Source: Actinomycetota bacterium (GTDB lineage Bacteria; Actinomycetota; Acidimicrobiia; Acidimicrobiales; SZUA-35). Taken from it: a DNA stretch of 31,321 nucleotides. Below, in pieces: positions 15,735-23,881 of this stretch. Each line of letters opens with the position of its first letter. The stretch's first letter is position 1. The notes beneath the pieces were generated by a model, which saw nothing but the letters and a program-made list of their open reading frames with translations, did no database searches and was not told where the DNA came from. The DNA is taken from NCBI GenBank assembly GCA_027730885.1, contig JAQCHM010000001.1, positions 1-31,321 of the forward strand, written 5' to 3'. Made by a program: the position numbers and the translations under genes.

Positions 15735-17564
15735 TTAGTCGGGCGGGGGAGCGACGAGCGTGGAGCCGGGAAAGGCCCTGGTGAGCCGATCGATCCCTGT
15801 CGAGGCTACGTCGTCGGCGTTCTCGAGGTGGGCCACGTCGGAGGTGTCGATGTGCTCCTCCGGCAGCGACCTCGGGGCGGTCGTGGGCGTCGAGCCGCGA
15901 GGTGGCGGGGTCGATGCGTCGACGACGAGCTGCACCGTGAGCGGTCGGCCGAACCGTTGGTGGAGGGCACGCTCGAGTTCGGGGCGGACCTCTTCGCATC
16001 GTGGGATGACGTGTGCGTTGGGTACCGCGAAGGTCGCGACCCCTCCAATGACCGAGGTGAAGTGGCCGAGCCTGAACCGCGCCCGGACGCGCTGCTCGAG
16101 TTCGTCGAGGAATCCGCCGCTGAACGCGGCCGTCAGGTCGTCGATGGTGATAGGCGGTCCGTCGGGCGACGAGGCCGACGTGGCAACTGGCATCGGCGCC
16201 GGTGATGGGGCGGCGGGCGGTCCCGACGGCGCGGGCTGGGAACGAGCGGCACCGGGTCGTTGATCTAGGGGTTGATCGACGGGTTGATCGGACAGGGCTG
16301 ATCGTGCAGCGGACGCAGGACCGTTCCGTGCGGGAGCGGGCGAGGCCGCCGTTGGCCGGGGCGGGGGCGAGGCCGGTGTCGTCGGGACCGGGGGGATCGA
16401 TCCGGTCGCCTGCACGTTGACCGGCGCCGGGCTCGGCGAACCTTGGGTAGGCGAACCTTGGGTAAGGGTGGCGACTTGTTGTTCGAGTGCTTCGATGCGT
16501 TGCAGCAAGGCGGCGACGTCGTTGCCGTCCTTGCGGGCCAGGCGGAGCACCGTGACCTCGAGGGGCACACGGGGATCGGGGGCTTGGCGCATGTCGACCA
16601 AGGCCTGACCGAGGTGCTCGAGCGAACGGGTGATGGTGGCCGGTCCGAGTGAACCGGCAAGCTCGTTGGCCCTGGTGCGAGATGAGTCGTTCAAGTGGGC
16701 CAGCGGAGCACCCATGGCCGAGAGGAAGGCGTCGCGCAGCAGACTCAGCGTTTCCTCGCCGATCACCCGAGGCTCGCGGCCGGTCTCCATCGCTCGCTGA
16801 ATGGCGGTGAGCGCCGCGCCGGTGTCGCCGGCTCCGATGGCTCGAGCGAGGTCGAATCCGACATCAGAGGTGGAGGGAACGCCGCCGGCTGCAGCGACGA
16901 GATCCAGCGCGGAGAGGGTGTCGCGCGCCGAGCCGCCGCCCTGGCGCAGGGCATACTCGATGCCAGCCTCGTCGACGTCGAGTCCTGCATCGTCGATGAC
17001 CCACCGCACATGCTCAGCCAACTCGTCGCCGGGGAGCAGGTGGAACTCGAAGTGTTGGGTGCGGCTACGGATGGTGGGGACGACCTTGTGCGGCTCGGTG
17101 GTGGCCAGCACGAAGACCACGTGCGGCGGCGGTTCTTCGAGTGTCTTGAGCAGCGCGTTCTCTGCTCCCGAGGTGAGCATGTGCACCTCGTCGAGGATGT
17201 AGACCTTGGTCCGGCCGGGCGACCCGAGTGAGACCTTGGCGATCAGGTCTCTGATGTCATCGACCTTGTTGTTGGAGGCCGCGTCGAGTTCGTGCAAGTC
17301 GAAGCTGCGGCCGTGCTCGATGTCGACGCAGCTGGTGCAGGTGCCACACGGCTCGCCGGCGTCGAGATGTTCGCAGTTGAGGGCCTTGGCCAACACCCGG
17401 GCGGTACTGGTCTTTCCGGTGCCTCGGGGTCCGCTGAAGAGGTAGGCATGGCCGTATCGGCCCTCGGCCACAGCGGCCTTGAGCGCCTGGGTGACATGCG
17501 GTTGGCCTTTGATCTCGGCGAAGGTCTGTGACCGGTACCGGCGGTAAAGGGATCTGTAGGCCAC
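15735..17564 (-). CDS. dnaX: DNA polymerase III subunit gamma/tau
   Basis: This is the clamp-loader ATPase of the replicative polymerase, 609 residues from a GTG start. Walker A is GPRGTGKTS (45-53), the zinc module uses C64, C73, C76 and C79, Walker B is VYILDEVHML, and the sensor strand reads LATTEPHKVVPTIRSRTQHF. Residues of about 370-470 form a Pro/Ala/Ser-rich linker, followed by a C-terminal tau-like region with ITIDDLTAAFSGGFLDELEQ. I see no slippery A-rich heptamer for a short gamma product. It is first in the dnaX-ybaB-recR cluster, downstream of the SRP RNA gene. Confidence 0.96.
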   Translation of the reverse strand: MAYRSLYRRYRSQTFAEIKGQPHVTQALKAAVAEGRYGHAYLFSGPRGTGKTSTARVLAKALNCEHLDAGEPCGTCTSCVDIEHGRSFDLHELDAASNNKVDDIRDLIAKVSLGSPGRTKVYILDEVHMLTSGAENALLKTLEEPPPHVVFVLATTEPHKVVPTIRSRTQHFEFHLLPGDELAEHVRWVIDDAGLDVDEAGIEYALRQGGGSARDTLSALDLVAAAGGVPSTSDVGFDLARAIGAGDTGAALTAIQRAMETGREPRVIGEETLSLLRDAFLSAMGAPLAHLNDSSRTRANELAGSLGPATITRSLEHLGQALVDMRQAPDPRVPLEVTVLRLARKDGNDVAALLQRIEALEQQVATLTQGSPTQGSPSPAPVNVQATGSIPPVPTTPASPPPRPTAASPAPARNGPASAARSALSDQPVDQPLDQRPGAARSQPAPSGPPAAPSPAPMPVATSASSPDGPPITIDDLTAAFSGGFLDELEQRVRARFRLGHFTSVIGGVATFAVPNAHVIPRCEEVRPELERALHQRFGRPLTVQLVVDASTPPPRGSTPTTAPRSLPEEHIDTSDVAHLENADDVASTGIDRLTRAFPGSTLVAPPPD

Positions 17565-17635
17565 GCCTCGATCCTACCGACGGGGTGTGACGACGTGCTT
17601 CGTCCGGCGATGGCCGGCCGGTAAAATCAGCGCCG

Positions 17636-17767
17636 CCTGTCCTCGCAAGTGGCGGCCAGACGGTCTGCGGCGCTCCGGGGGATCCGCTGAGAGCTGCTGC
17701 CTTCCGGCCCTGACTCGGTTCACGGTCTCCGGACGCACAGGGTCCGACCGCCACCTGCCAGAACAGG
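17636..17767 (-). ncRNA. ffs: Signal recognition particle RNA (4.5S type)
   Basis: The minus strand contains the invariant SRP core GTCAGGGCCGGAAGGCAGCA, the Ffh-binding asymmetric loop with its GGAA tetraloop side. The 5' part (GGCAGGTGGCGGTC) pairs with the 3' part (GCCGCCACTTGC), closing a long hairpin of roughly 110-130 nt. End coordinates are estimates. The position directly before dnaX matches other actinobacteria. The RNA with Ffh targets membrane and secreted proteins. Confidence 0.9.
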
Positions 17768-17778
17768 CGACGAGGCGC

Positions 17779-17785
17779 TATCCTA
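17779..17785. promoter_or_regulatory. Overlapping -10-like boxes between SRP RNA and tRNA-Ser
   Basis: TAGGAT on the minus strand (17785-17780) is a good -10 box for the SRP RNA, and the overlapping TATCCT on the plus strand (17779-17784) could serve tRNA-Ser. No convincing -35 box is seen for either. Confidence 0.35.
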
Positions 17786-17823
17786 GCGGGCGCAACGCCG
17801 ACCACTCACCCGTGATCGTCGAT

Positions 17824-17911
17824 GGAGGAGTGCGAGAGCGGCCGAATCGGCACGCTTGGAAAGCGTGTGAAGGGAGACCTTCCGTGGGTTCGAATCCCAC
17901 CTCCTCCGCCA
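17824..17911 (+). tRNA. tRNA-Ser(GGA)
   Basis: Acceptor GGAGGAG pairs with CTCCTCC, followed by G and encoded CCA. The anticodon stem CACGC/GCGTG closes TTGGAAA, giving anticodon GGA. A long variable arm (AAGGGAGACCTT) and GGTTCGAATCC in the T arm identify a serine tRNA. Confidence 0.95.
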
Positions 17912-17937
17912 AGAGTCCGGAGCGCTCAGCGACCAAG

Positions 17938-19218
17938 TCAGCGGCCGGGGATGCCCACCGGTGCGCTGCGGCCGCCGGCACGCGCCTTGGCCACGACGTC
18001 TCGGAGCGTGAACGGAGCGTCGAGTTCCTCGGCGCTCGAGTTGGGCCCGAGCTCGCCAACACGAACGTATTCGCCGCGGTCGGCCGCGAGTCGGAAGTCG
18101 ACGGTGGCGCCGGCCGCATCGCCGATCCCACCCGACGCCCCGAAACCGTGTCCCTCGTTGGTCTGCGTGCCCGTCGTCGCCTGGAAACCCATGCGCTGCA
18201 GCAGCTTGGGACTGGCTCGGCGCAGCACCTCCGGTCGGACCGACAGCATCCAGTTCTCCTGTTGGCGCAGCCACGACTTCTGCATGCCGTTCAACATGAC
18301 GACTCGCGGTTCGGTGGTGTGGTTGATGCCTGTCCCGTGCAGCAGTCGGCCATCGGTCAGCACCATCGTGCCCGCGGCTGCGTCGACATTGATGGCCGGT
18401 GGCAGCTTGCCAACCGGCTTGCCGGCGCGCACCGCCTCGGACAGCACCAGATGGCTGCCGGGGATGACGAGCGTGCCACCGTTGCTCGCGTCGATGTCCG
18501 TGAGGGGGGTGAGGATGTTCACCGACATCGGCGATCGAGAGTCAGGAGCGATGCCTCCCTGATCCTGGTGCAGCGCCTGGGGCACACCGCCTTCGAGAGA
18601 AATGGCGGCGATCAGCGAGGTGCAGATCCAGCCGGGACCGAGGGCTTCGGTCACCAGCTGTTCGACCAGAGGTCCGCCTTGGACGACATCTGGGTGTTGT
18701 TCGATGAAGAGCTCGAAGCAGCGGCCCTTGTTGACGCAGCAATTGATGTTCTGCCCGCTCGGCGTCTTCTGCGCGATGCCGGCACGCCGTTCACCTTCGG
18801 CTTGATCCAGCACACGGCGGAGAAGCAGCGCTACCTGTTGCGGCGATACGGCGTCCAGAATCTTGCAGTAACCCCACTCGAGCATGTCCCGGCGTAGCTG
18901 TTCGATGTTCCTCGTGGGTTGCGGCAGGCCGCGGTCTTTCCAGTACGGGTGCTCGTCACCGATGGTGGTGTCGTAGTAGGAGCCTGCCTTGAAGTCCCAC
19001 TGGCCCCACTCCGCGCCCCGCTTCGGTGGCACGAAGTGGATCTCGGGATTGTTCTCCAGGAGCGAACCCATGGGTTCCTTGGAACCCACCTGTTCGTGAT
19101 ACATGCAGGTTCCCGGCGCCGACTTGGCCCGGATGTAGTCCTCGTCGAACTCGCGGATCGCACGCAACTCGGCTCCTCTCGGCTGTGCGCTGGTGAACGG
19201 CTGTCTTCTGCTGAACAC
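17938..19218 (-). CDS. Phytanoyl-CoA dioxygenase (PhyH)-like oxygenase
   Basis: This is a 2OG-Fe(II) oxygenase of the PhyH superfamily. The iron ligands are H217 and D219 (ALHQDQGG) and H294 (RLLHGTGINHTTEPR), with R305 for 2-oxoglutarate; ASNGGTLVIPGSHL is a typical strand-turn. About 110 residues precede the oxygenase fold, including SYYDTTIGDEHPYWKDRGLP. The predicted GTG at 19218 lacks a ribosome binding site, and the ATG at residue 39 is an alternative. It follows the P450 gene by 68 nt on the same strand, so two oxygenases may modify one metabolite. The substrate is unknown. Confidence 0.82.
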   Translation of the reverse strand: MFSRRQPFTSAQPRGAELRAIREFDEDYIRAKSAPGTCMYHEQVGSKEPMGSLLENNPEIHFVPPKRGAEWGQWDFKAGSYYDTTIGDEHPYWKDRGLPQPTRNIEQLRRDMLEWGYCKILDAVSPQQVALLLRRVLDQAEGERRAGIAQKTPSGQNINCCVNKGRCFELFIEQHPDVVQGGPLVEQLVTEALGPGWICTSLIAAISLEGGVPQALHQDQGGIAPDSRSPMSVNILTPLTDIDASNGGTLVIPGSHLVLSEAVRAGKPVGKLPPAINVDAAAGTMVLTDGRLLHGTGINHTTEPRVVMLNGMQKSWLRQQENWMLSVRPEVLRRASPKLLQRMGFQATTGTQTNEGHGFGASGGIGDAAGATVDFRLAADRGEYVRVGELGPNSSAEELDAPFTLRDVVAKARAGGRSAPVGIPGR

Positions 19219-19286
19219 AGTGCGCCGAAGTTAGCGCGCTCGACCGACGTGAGAGGCATCGCAGACTCGATGCGCTGCGCGTGGGC

Positions 19287-20570
19287 TCAGCGAATCAGGC
19301 GCACGGGCAGGACTCGCGGACCTCGGACCTGGCCGGTCGACCACCGAACGAGCGCAGGGTCGAGGAGCTCGAACTCGGGTAGGCGTTCCATCCAGGTTTC
19401 GATGGCGACGGAGACCTCGAGCCGGGCCAGATTCGAACCGAGGCAGCGGTGGATGCCCAGCCCGAAGGCGGTGTGGCGATTGACCTTGCGGTCGATGACG
19501 AACGTGTCGGCGTCTTCGAAGACCTCGGGGTCGCGGTTGGCCGCCGGGAACGGCAGCAGGACCCAGTTCCCCTCCTGGACCGGGCAGCCGCTCAGTTCGT
19601 GGTCGGTGGCCGCAATGCGGGCCATGGTCACCGGAGCGCAGAAGCGCAGGAACTCCTCGATGGCGAACGGTCGAACATCGGGATCCTCGATCCAGCGTCG
19701 ACGGTCGGCCGGGTTCTCGGCCAGGTGCCACAACGACGCCCCGATCGCCGACCACGTGGTGTCGATGCCGGCGATGAGGAGGAGGGCGATGGTTCCGCGC
19801 GCATGTTCGTCGAGCAGCGGCATGCCGTCGATGTCGACCGAGAGGAGGTAGTCGATCAGATCTCCGTCCTCGGGGGACCGGGGGTTGGCTCGGTGCTCGG
19901 CGACCTGAGTGTCGAGGTAGTAGTCGAGCGTCTCCTCGTGGGGCAACTCGCCCGCCTGGCCTGGGGCCTCGATCACCCGGTGGATGAACGTGCGGAATCG
20001 ACCCGCGTCGTGCTCGGGCAGTCCGAGCATGTTGGCGATGACCCGGACGGGAATGTTCTGGGCGTAGTCGATGGCCGCGTCCGCGATCGCCGTGTCCGTG
20101 GAGCTCGCGTTCTCGTCCGCCTTGGCCAACAAGTTGTCGATCAGCTCGTGACAGTAGGCCCGGGTCGATGCCTCCAGGGCGGCGATGGGCTTGGGCGCGA
20201 AGGGGGGAAGCAGCAGCCGCCGGGCGATGGCGTGGAACGGGGGGTCGGACGTGATCGGCGGCGCCGGACCCATCGGGGCGTCGACCTCGGGGCGGGGGCC
20301 AACGATCACGCCTTGCGAGGTGTAGTTGACGGTGTCGTGAGCGATGGCCTCGACGTCGGCGTGACGCACCGGAAGCCAGGTGCCTCCGAACCGCTGGGTG
20401 TGAGCGACTGGGCAGGCCTGACGAAGCTGCTCCCAGATCTCGGGTGCGGCCGCCGCGTAGTCGGGGTGCGTGTGATCGAAGTCGGTCTCCCAGTCGCGAA
20501 CGGGCAATGGTTCCTGGCCGGTCGGCAGGTCGATCGGTGCAGGTGTGGAGGAAGGTGGGCTCTGTGTCAT
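19287..20570 (-). CDS. Cytochrome P450
   Basis: This soluble bacterial P450 of 427 residues has all key marks: the I-helix AGIDTT (267-272), the ExxR pair E306 and R309 (EEFLRF), the PxNRD-type loop AANRDPEVF, and the heme loop FGLGIHRCLGSNLARLE with C376 as the thiolate ligand. It needs a ferredoxin and reductase, neither of which is encoded nearby. The PhyH-like gene follows it, so the pair may form a small oxidation module. A palindrome lies 7 nt upstream of the start and could be an operator. Confidence 0.93.
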   Translation of the reverse strand: MTQSPPSSTPAPIDLPTGQEPLPVRDWETDFDHTHPDYAAAAPEIWEQLRQACPVAHTQRFGGTWLPVRHADVEAIAHDTVNYTSQGVIVGPRPEVDAPMGPAPPITSDPPFHAIARRLLLPPFAPKPIAALEASTRAYCHELIDNLLAKADENASSTDTAIADAAIDYAQNIPVRVIANMLGLPEHDAGRFRTFIHRVIEAPGQAGELPHEETLDYYLDTQVAEHRANPRSPEDGDLIDYLLSVDIDGMPLLDEHARGTIALLLIAGIDTTWSAIGASLWHLAENPADRRRWIEDPDVRPFAIEEFLRFCAPVTMARIAATDHELSGCPVQEGNWVLLPFPAANRDPEVFEDADTFVIDRKVNRHTAFGLGIHRCLGSNLARLEVSVAIETWMERLPEFELLDPALVRWSTGQVRGPRVLPVRLIR

Positions 20571-20576
20571 GATGCC

Positions 20577-20587
20577 TTACGTCGTAA
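20577..20587. promoter_or_regulatory. TTACGTCGTAA palindrome before the P450 gene
   Basis: An 11-bp perfect palindrome with a central T lies just upstream of the P450 ATG. TACCTGTCGGTA follows at 20590-20601 as a partial inverted repeat. This could be a repressor site such as a TetR-type operator, in the P450/tadA divergent region of 120 nt. No regulator gene is adjacent. Confidence 0.35.
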
Positions 20588-20690
20588 AGTACCTGTCGGT
20601 AGCCTAGAACGGATCCTCGTGTGTGTCACGACTTCTCCCGCGGGTTTCGGCCCGCGGGAGTGGCTGGGATCGAGCCGCTACCCTGCGTCA

Positions 20691-21152
20691 ATGGCCGCTT
20701 CCCTCGAGACCGAAACCGAGTACATGTCTCTGGCGTTGCGCGAGGCCCGGACGGCGCTCGAGCACGGCGATGTCCCGGTCGGTGCACTAGTGGTGAAGGA
20801 CGGGGTCGTCATTGCCAGCCGCCACAACGAGCGTGAGCTCACCGGTGACCCGACGGCCCACGCCGAGGTTCTTGCCCTCCGCGACGCCGCGGCCGCCGTT
20901 GGGGGCTGGCGCCTCGACGGGTGCACCCTCGTGGTGACCCTCGAACCATGTGTCATGTGTGCCGGCGCGGCGCTGGCGGCCCGGGTCGATCGCATCGTCT
21001 ACGGCGCAGCCGATCTCTCGGCGGGTGCGGTATTCAGTCTCTACAACGTCTGTGATGACCCGCGGCTGAATCACCGGCTCGAGGTGACGGCAGGTGTCCA
21101 GGCGGGCGAGTGCGCCGAGCTGCTCACCGGCTTCTTCGCCGACAAGCGTTAG
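20691..21152 (+). CDS. tadA: tRNA-specific adenosine deaminase TadA
   Basis: TadA converts A34 to inosine in tRNA-Arg(ACG). The deaminase zinc site is intact: H57 and catalytic E59 in PTAHAEV, and C87 and C90 in PCVMC. Its length of 153 residues is normal. The start at 20691 opens with MAASLETETEYMSLALREAR, the usual N-terminal helix. The larger open frame that reaches back to 19449 is an artefact. It is divergent from P450 and convergent with the AlkD-like gene. Confidence 0.95.
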   Translation: MAASLETETEYMSLALREARTALEHGDVPVGALVVKDGVVIASRHNERELTGDPTAHAEVLALRDAAAAVGGWRLDGCTLVVTLEPCVMCAGAALAARVDRIVYGAADLSAGAVFSLYNVCDDPRLNHRLEVTAGVQAGECAELLTGFFADKR

Positions 21153-21174
21153 CCGGCCGCCCGACCGGCGGGAT

Positions 21175-21900
21175 TCACGAGCCGAGGTGCTTGAGCGCTT
21201 CGCGTCTGGTCAACCCACTGAGCCGGCTGCCTCGGGCCTCGACGAACGATCGGACCTCGTCGGGGGCGACCCGCGCGTACTGCCGAAGTGCCCAGCCCAG
21301 GGCCTTGCGGATGAAGAACTCGTTGTCGGCCGAGCGGCGATCGACGTAGCGGAACAAGCGTTCGCGGTCGGTCGCTCGTCCGTAGGACAGTTGGTGCAGG
21401 ATGGCCGTTCGGGCGATCCAGAAGTCGTCGTCGTCGATCCACTCGTCCATGGTGGACACCAGTGCAGGTTGGGCCAGGACCATCGGACCGACGGTCCACG
21501 CGGCCAACGAGTCGACGGTGTCCCACCAAGACTTGGCGCGTAGCAGTTGCTCGACTCGCGGAAGGTGTTCCTGGCGGAGCATCGTGCCGTCCCTTCGAGT
21601 CGCCGCGGCCCGGAGCATGTCGGTGGCCACGTACTGGAACTCGCGCTCGGGTTCGGCCCAGCAGGCTTCGGCGAAGTCGAGCAACGCGTCGACGGCCGCG
21701 TCCCCGGTCGCCGTCCTCGCCCAGGTGATGAACCGACGCTGCTCGTGGCGACGATCAGCCGCGGTAACTCCGAGGAAGGGCGCGATGTCCTTCATGTAGG
21801 CACGCATGGCGTCGACCTTGCTCGGGTCGGCTACCGCAGTGAGGGCGGCTCTCAGCCAAGCGAGATCGAGGGCATCGGTGTGGTCGGTCAATCGAGCCAT
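21175..21900 (-). CDS. AlkD-like DNA alkylation repair protein
   Basis: This HEAT-like repeat protein of 241 residues belongs to the AlkD/DNA-alkylation-repair family, which removes alkylated purines by trapping flipped backbones. Signs are KVDAMRAYMKDIAPFLGVTA near the start, SWWDTVDSLA in the middle, and the C-terminal FFIRKALGWALRQYARVAPD with WALRQYA. The end LSGLTRREALKHL is also typical. It starts at an ATG 44 nt from the serine tRNA gene, which is divergent. Confidence 0.9.
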   Translation of the reverse strand: MARLTDHTDALDLAWLRAALTAVADPSKVDAMRAYMKDIAPFLGVTAADRRHEQRRFITWARTATGDAAVDALLDFAEACWAEPEREFQYVATDMLRAAATRRDGTMLRQEHLPRVEQLLRAKSWWDTVDSLAAWTVGPMVLAQPALVSTMDEWIDDDDFWIARTAILHQLSYGRATDRERLFRYVDRRSADNEFFIRKALGWALRQYARVAPDEVRSFVEARGSRLSGLTRREALKHLGS

Positions 21901-21944
21901 CCAATTCGTCGGCGCGTGATGGTCACGACGCTAAGCTCGTCGAC

Positions 21945-22035
21945 GGAAGGTTGCCAGAGCGGACGAATGGGGCGGCCTCGAAAGCCGTTGAGGTGCTTCG
22001 CATCTCCGGGGGTTCGAATCCCCCACCTTCCGCCA
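21945..22035 (+). tRNA. tRNA-Ser(CGA)
   Basis: Acceptor GGAAGGT pairs with ACCTTCC, then G and encoded CCA. The anticodon stem GCGGC/GCCGT (with one G-T pair) closes CTCGAAA, giving anticodon CGA. A long variable arm is present, as expected for serine tRNAs. It decodes UCG. Confidence 0.95.
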
Positions 22036-22070
22036 AGTTCCGCTCCTCGAGCGGCATGGCGCAGCCGACC

Positions 22071-22931
22071 TCAGGAGTGCTGCGTGAGAAACTCGATGCT
22101 GATCGGGTTGTAGAGCTCACGCCGTTCGTGCTGAGGCCAGTGGCCACACGTGCCCATCAGCTCGAGTCGGGAGTTGGAGATCGCCTCGTTCATGGCGGTG
22201 GCCTCGGGGATCTCGCCAAAGGGGTTCTCGTTGCCCCACACCACAAGTGTCGGAGCCGCAATGCTGTTGAGCCGTTCGGTCGTCATCAGGTTGCGTTGCC
22301 GGATCTCCATGTTCTGCAGGCAGAGCAGGTTGTGGAGGTTCGCCACGAATTCCGGCGTGTGGTAGATGGCATGACGGATCTCCACCAGCTCCTGGCTGAC
22401 ATCCTTCTCGCCGTCGAACATCAAGAGATGGAGCCGCTGTCGTGTGAGGTCCATGTCGTCCTCGGTCACCGCCTTGGTCGTCGAGTTCTTGATTCGCTCC
22501 ATGACCTCGGGGTTCGCCTTCGTGCCACCGGCGGCGATCAGTTGCAGGCTCTTCACGCGCTCGGGGTGCTCGCTGGCGAGCCAGCCCGAAACCCATCCAC
22601 CAAGCGACTCTCCGACGAAGTGGGCCGACTCGATTCCCTGGGCATCGAGATAGGCTACGAGGTGCTCCACGTAGCGCGGGATCTCGTAGTTGTAGTCGGG
22701 CTTGTCTGTGTAGCCGTGGCCGAGCATGTCGATCGCATGACAGCGAAAGCCGGCCTCGGCATGAGGGGCGATGTTGCGGCTGAACGCCTCGAGGTGCCCG
22801 CTCGTCCCATGGAGGAAGATCACGTCCTGCCCCTCGGGCGGTCCGGCAACCAGTGCTCGAGTCCGTACGCCCCCGGCATCGACGAAGCCGAGGCAGAAGC
22901 CGATGCCGGTCAGGTCGGTCCAGATCGTCAC
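22071..22931 (-). CDS. Alpha/beta hydrolase (MhpC-like C-C hydrolase)
   Basis: This is the last gene of the catabolic operon, 286 residues from a GTG overlapping the LigB stop (GTGA). The nucleophile elbow is GESLGG (S109), the oxyanion loop is LHGTSGHL, and the base is the His of TCGHWPQHE. Relatives cleave the ring-opened product of meta-cleavage dioxygenases, matching its place right after LigB. The region of the usual acid residue reads VVWGNENPFGE rather than the GRDDR-type sequence, so the triad acid may be Asn or come from elsewhere. The direct product is unknown. Confidence 0.88.
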   Translation of the reverse strand: MTIWTDLTGIGFCLGFVDAGGVRTRALVAGPPEGQDVIFLHGTSGHLEAFSRNIAPHAEAGFRCHAIDMLGHGYTDKPDYNYEIPRYVEHLVAYLDAQGIESAHFVGESLGGWVSGWLASEHPERVKSLQLIAAGGTKANPEVMERIKNSTTKAVTEDDMDLTRQRLHLLMFDGEKDVSQELVEIRHAIYHTPEFVANLHNLLCLQNMEIRQRNLMTTERLNSIAAPTLVVWGNENPFGEIPEATAMNEAISNSRLELMGTCGHWPQHERRELYNPISIEFLTQHS

Positions 22932-23881
22932 CTTTGTGCTCCCTCAGGGTCGATGACGGCGACGGCCATGCCGGTCAGCCACTCGGGCATCGCCGAGTAG
23001 ACGATCCTCTCGCCCGGAGCGTCTCCCAGAGCGGCGGCCATCGCAAGCCACGCTCGAACCTCGTTGCCGCCGTTTCCGGCCGTTGCCACGAGGCGCTCTT
23101 GGTCGTAACGCCGTCCCAGGTCGTACAGACGGCCTTCTTCGAGCAGGTCGAGGAGTTCGGCATCGAAGTCGGAGTTGAGCTGAGGTCGGGCGCCCACCAC
23201 GATCGGTCGACGACGTTCCTCGAACTCCGCCCACTTTCCGCGCCCCTCCCGGAAGGTGTGCGCGAGGAACTCTTCGTCGTCGCCGACCGGGTTGCGCCAG
23301 TCGGGGAACGGGATCTGGTGCGACAAGCCACCCGTACCGATGACGGCCACTCGGCGCGGCGCGTCGAGATCTCCAACCGATGATCTGATCGCCTTGCCAA
23401 GCGCGATACAGCGCTGGAGCGACGGCAGCGGAGGTCCGAACGTGTTGATCACAATGGGCACGACGGGTACACCCTCGGGAACGATGTACTGGATCGCGTG
23501 GGTGATCCCGTGGTCGACCTGGAGGTCCGTGGAGAAAGCGACATCGATGTCGCGTTCGAGCAGTCCCTCGCACAAGCGGAGCGCCGCGCCAGGGTCAACG
23601 GCCTGCGGGCCGCTGGGCGTACCGTGCTCGCCTACCCCGATGACCTGGTCGACCCCGATGGTGAACGCCGGCATCATGTCGAGCCAGAAACCGCGGAAGT
23701 GGTTCGAGCCGATGATCACGACGAGGTCGGGTCCGGCCGCTGTGAGGCGCGCGCGGGCAGTTCCGAGACCGTCACGAAAGGCGTGCGCCCGTTCGAGGTG
23801 GTCGACCTGGTCCCAGCGGGTGTTCATCAACGTCGCGTGCGAGGCGCCCACCCCGAAGACGATGCGACTTCTCGTGTTCAT
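22928..23881 (-). CDS. LigB-type extradiol ring-cleavage dioxygenase
   Basis: This 317-residue enzyme carries the type II extradiol dioxygenase fold that opens catechol-like rings with O2 and Fe(II). H15 (GASHATL) and H61 (GSNHFRGF) match the two iron histidines, the Glu in NGGNEVRAW is the third ligand, and the His of GTGGLSHQI is the catalytic base. The ATG at 23881 overlaps the M20-like stop (ATGA), and the hydrolase follows with GTGA. The substrate could be a protocatechuate-, gallate- or 2,3-dihydroxyphenyl-type compound. It is the intact counterpart to the LigB half in the chimera at 4865-5728. Confidence 0.92.
   Translation of the reverse strand: MNTRSRIVFGVGASHATLMNTRWDQVDHLERAHAFRDGLGTARARLTAAGPDLVVIIGSNHFRGFWLDMMPAFTIGVDQVIGVGEHGTPSGPQAVDPGAALRLCEGLLERDIDVAFSTDLQVDHGITHAIQYIVPEGVPVVPIVINTFGPPLPSLQRCIALGKAIRSSVGDLDAPRRVAVIGTGGLSHQIPFPDWRNPVGDDEEFLAHTFREGRGKWAEFEERRRPIVVGARPQLNSDFDAELLDLLEEGRLYDLGRRYDQERLVATAGNGGNEVRAWLAMAAALGDAPGERIVYSAMPEWLTGMAVAVIDPEGAQR

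Noticed and set aside
15063..16205. Plus-strand ORF of 380 codons opposite dnaX and recR
   Set aside because: It is an antisense shadow of conserved housekeeping genes.
15735..17564. Programmed frameshift in dnaX making a short gamma subunit
   Set aside because: No A-rich slippery heptamer is visible and the reading frame is GC-rich throughout.
19449..20690. Upstream extension of the tadA frame antisense to P450
   Set aside because: The open frame continues because of GC bias; TadA has a normal start at 20691.
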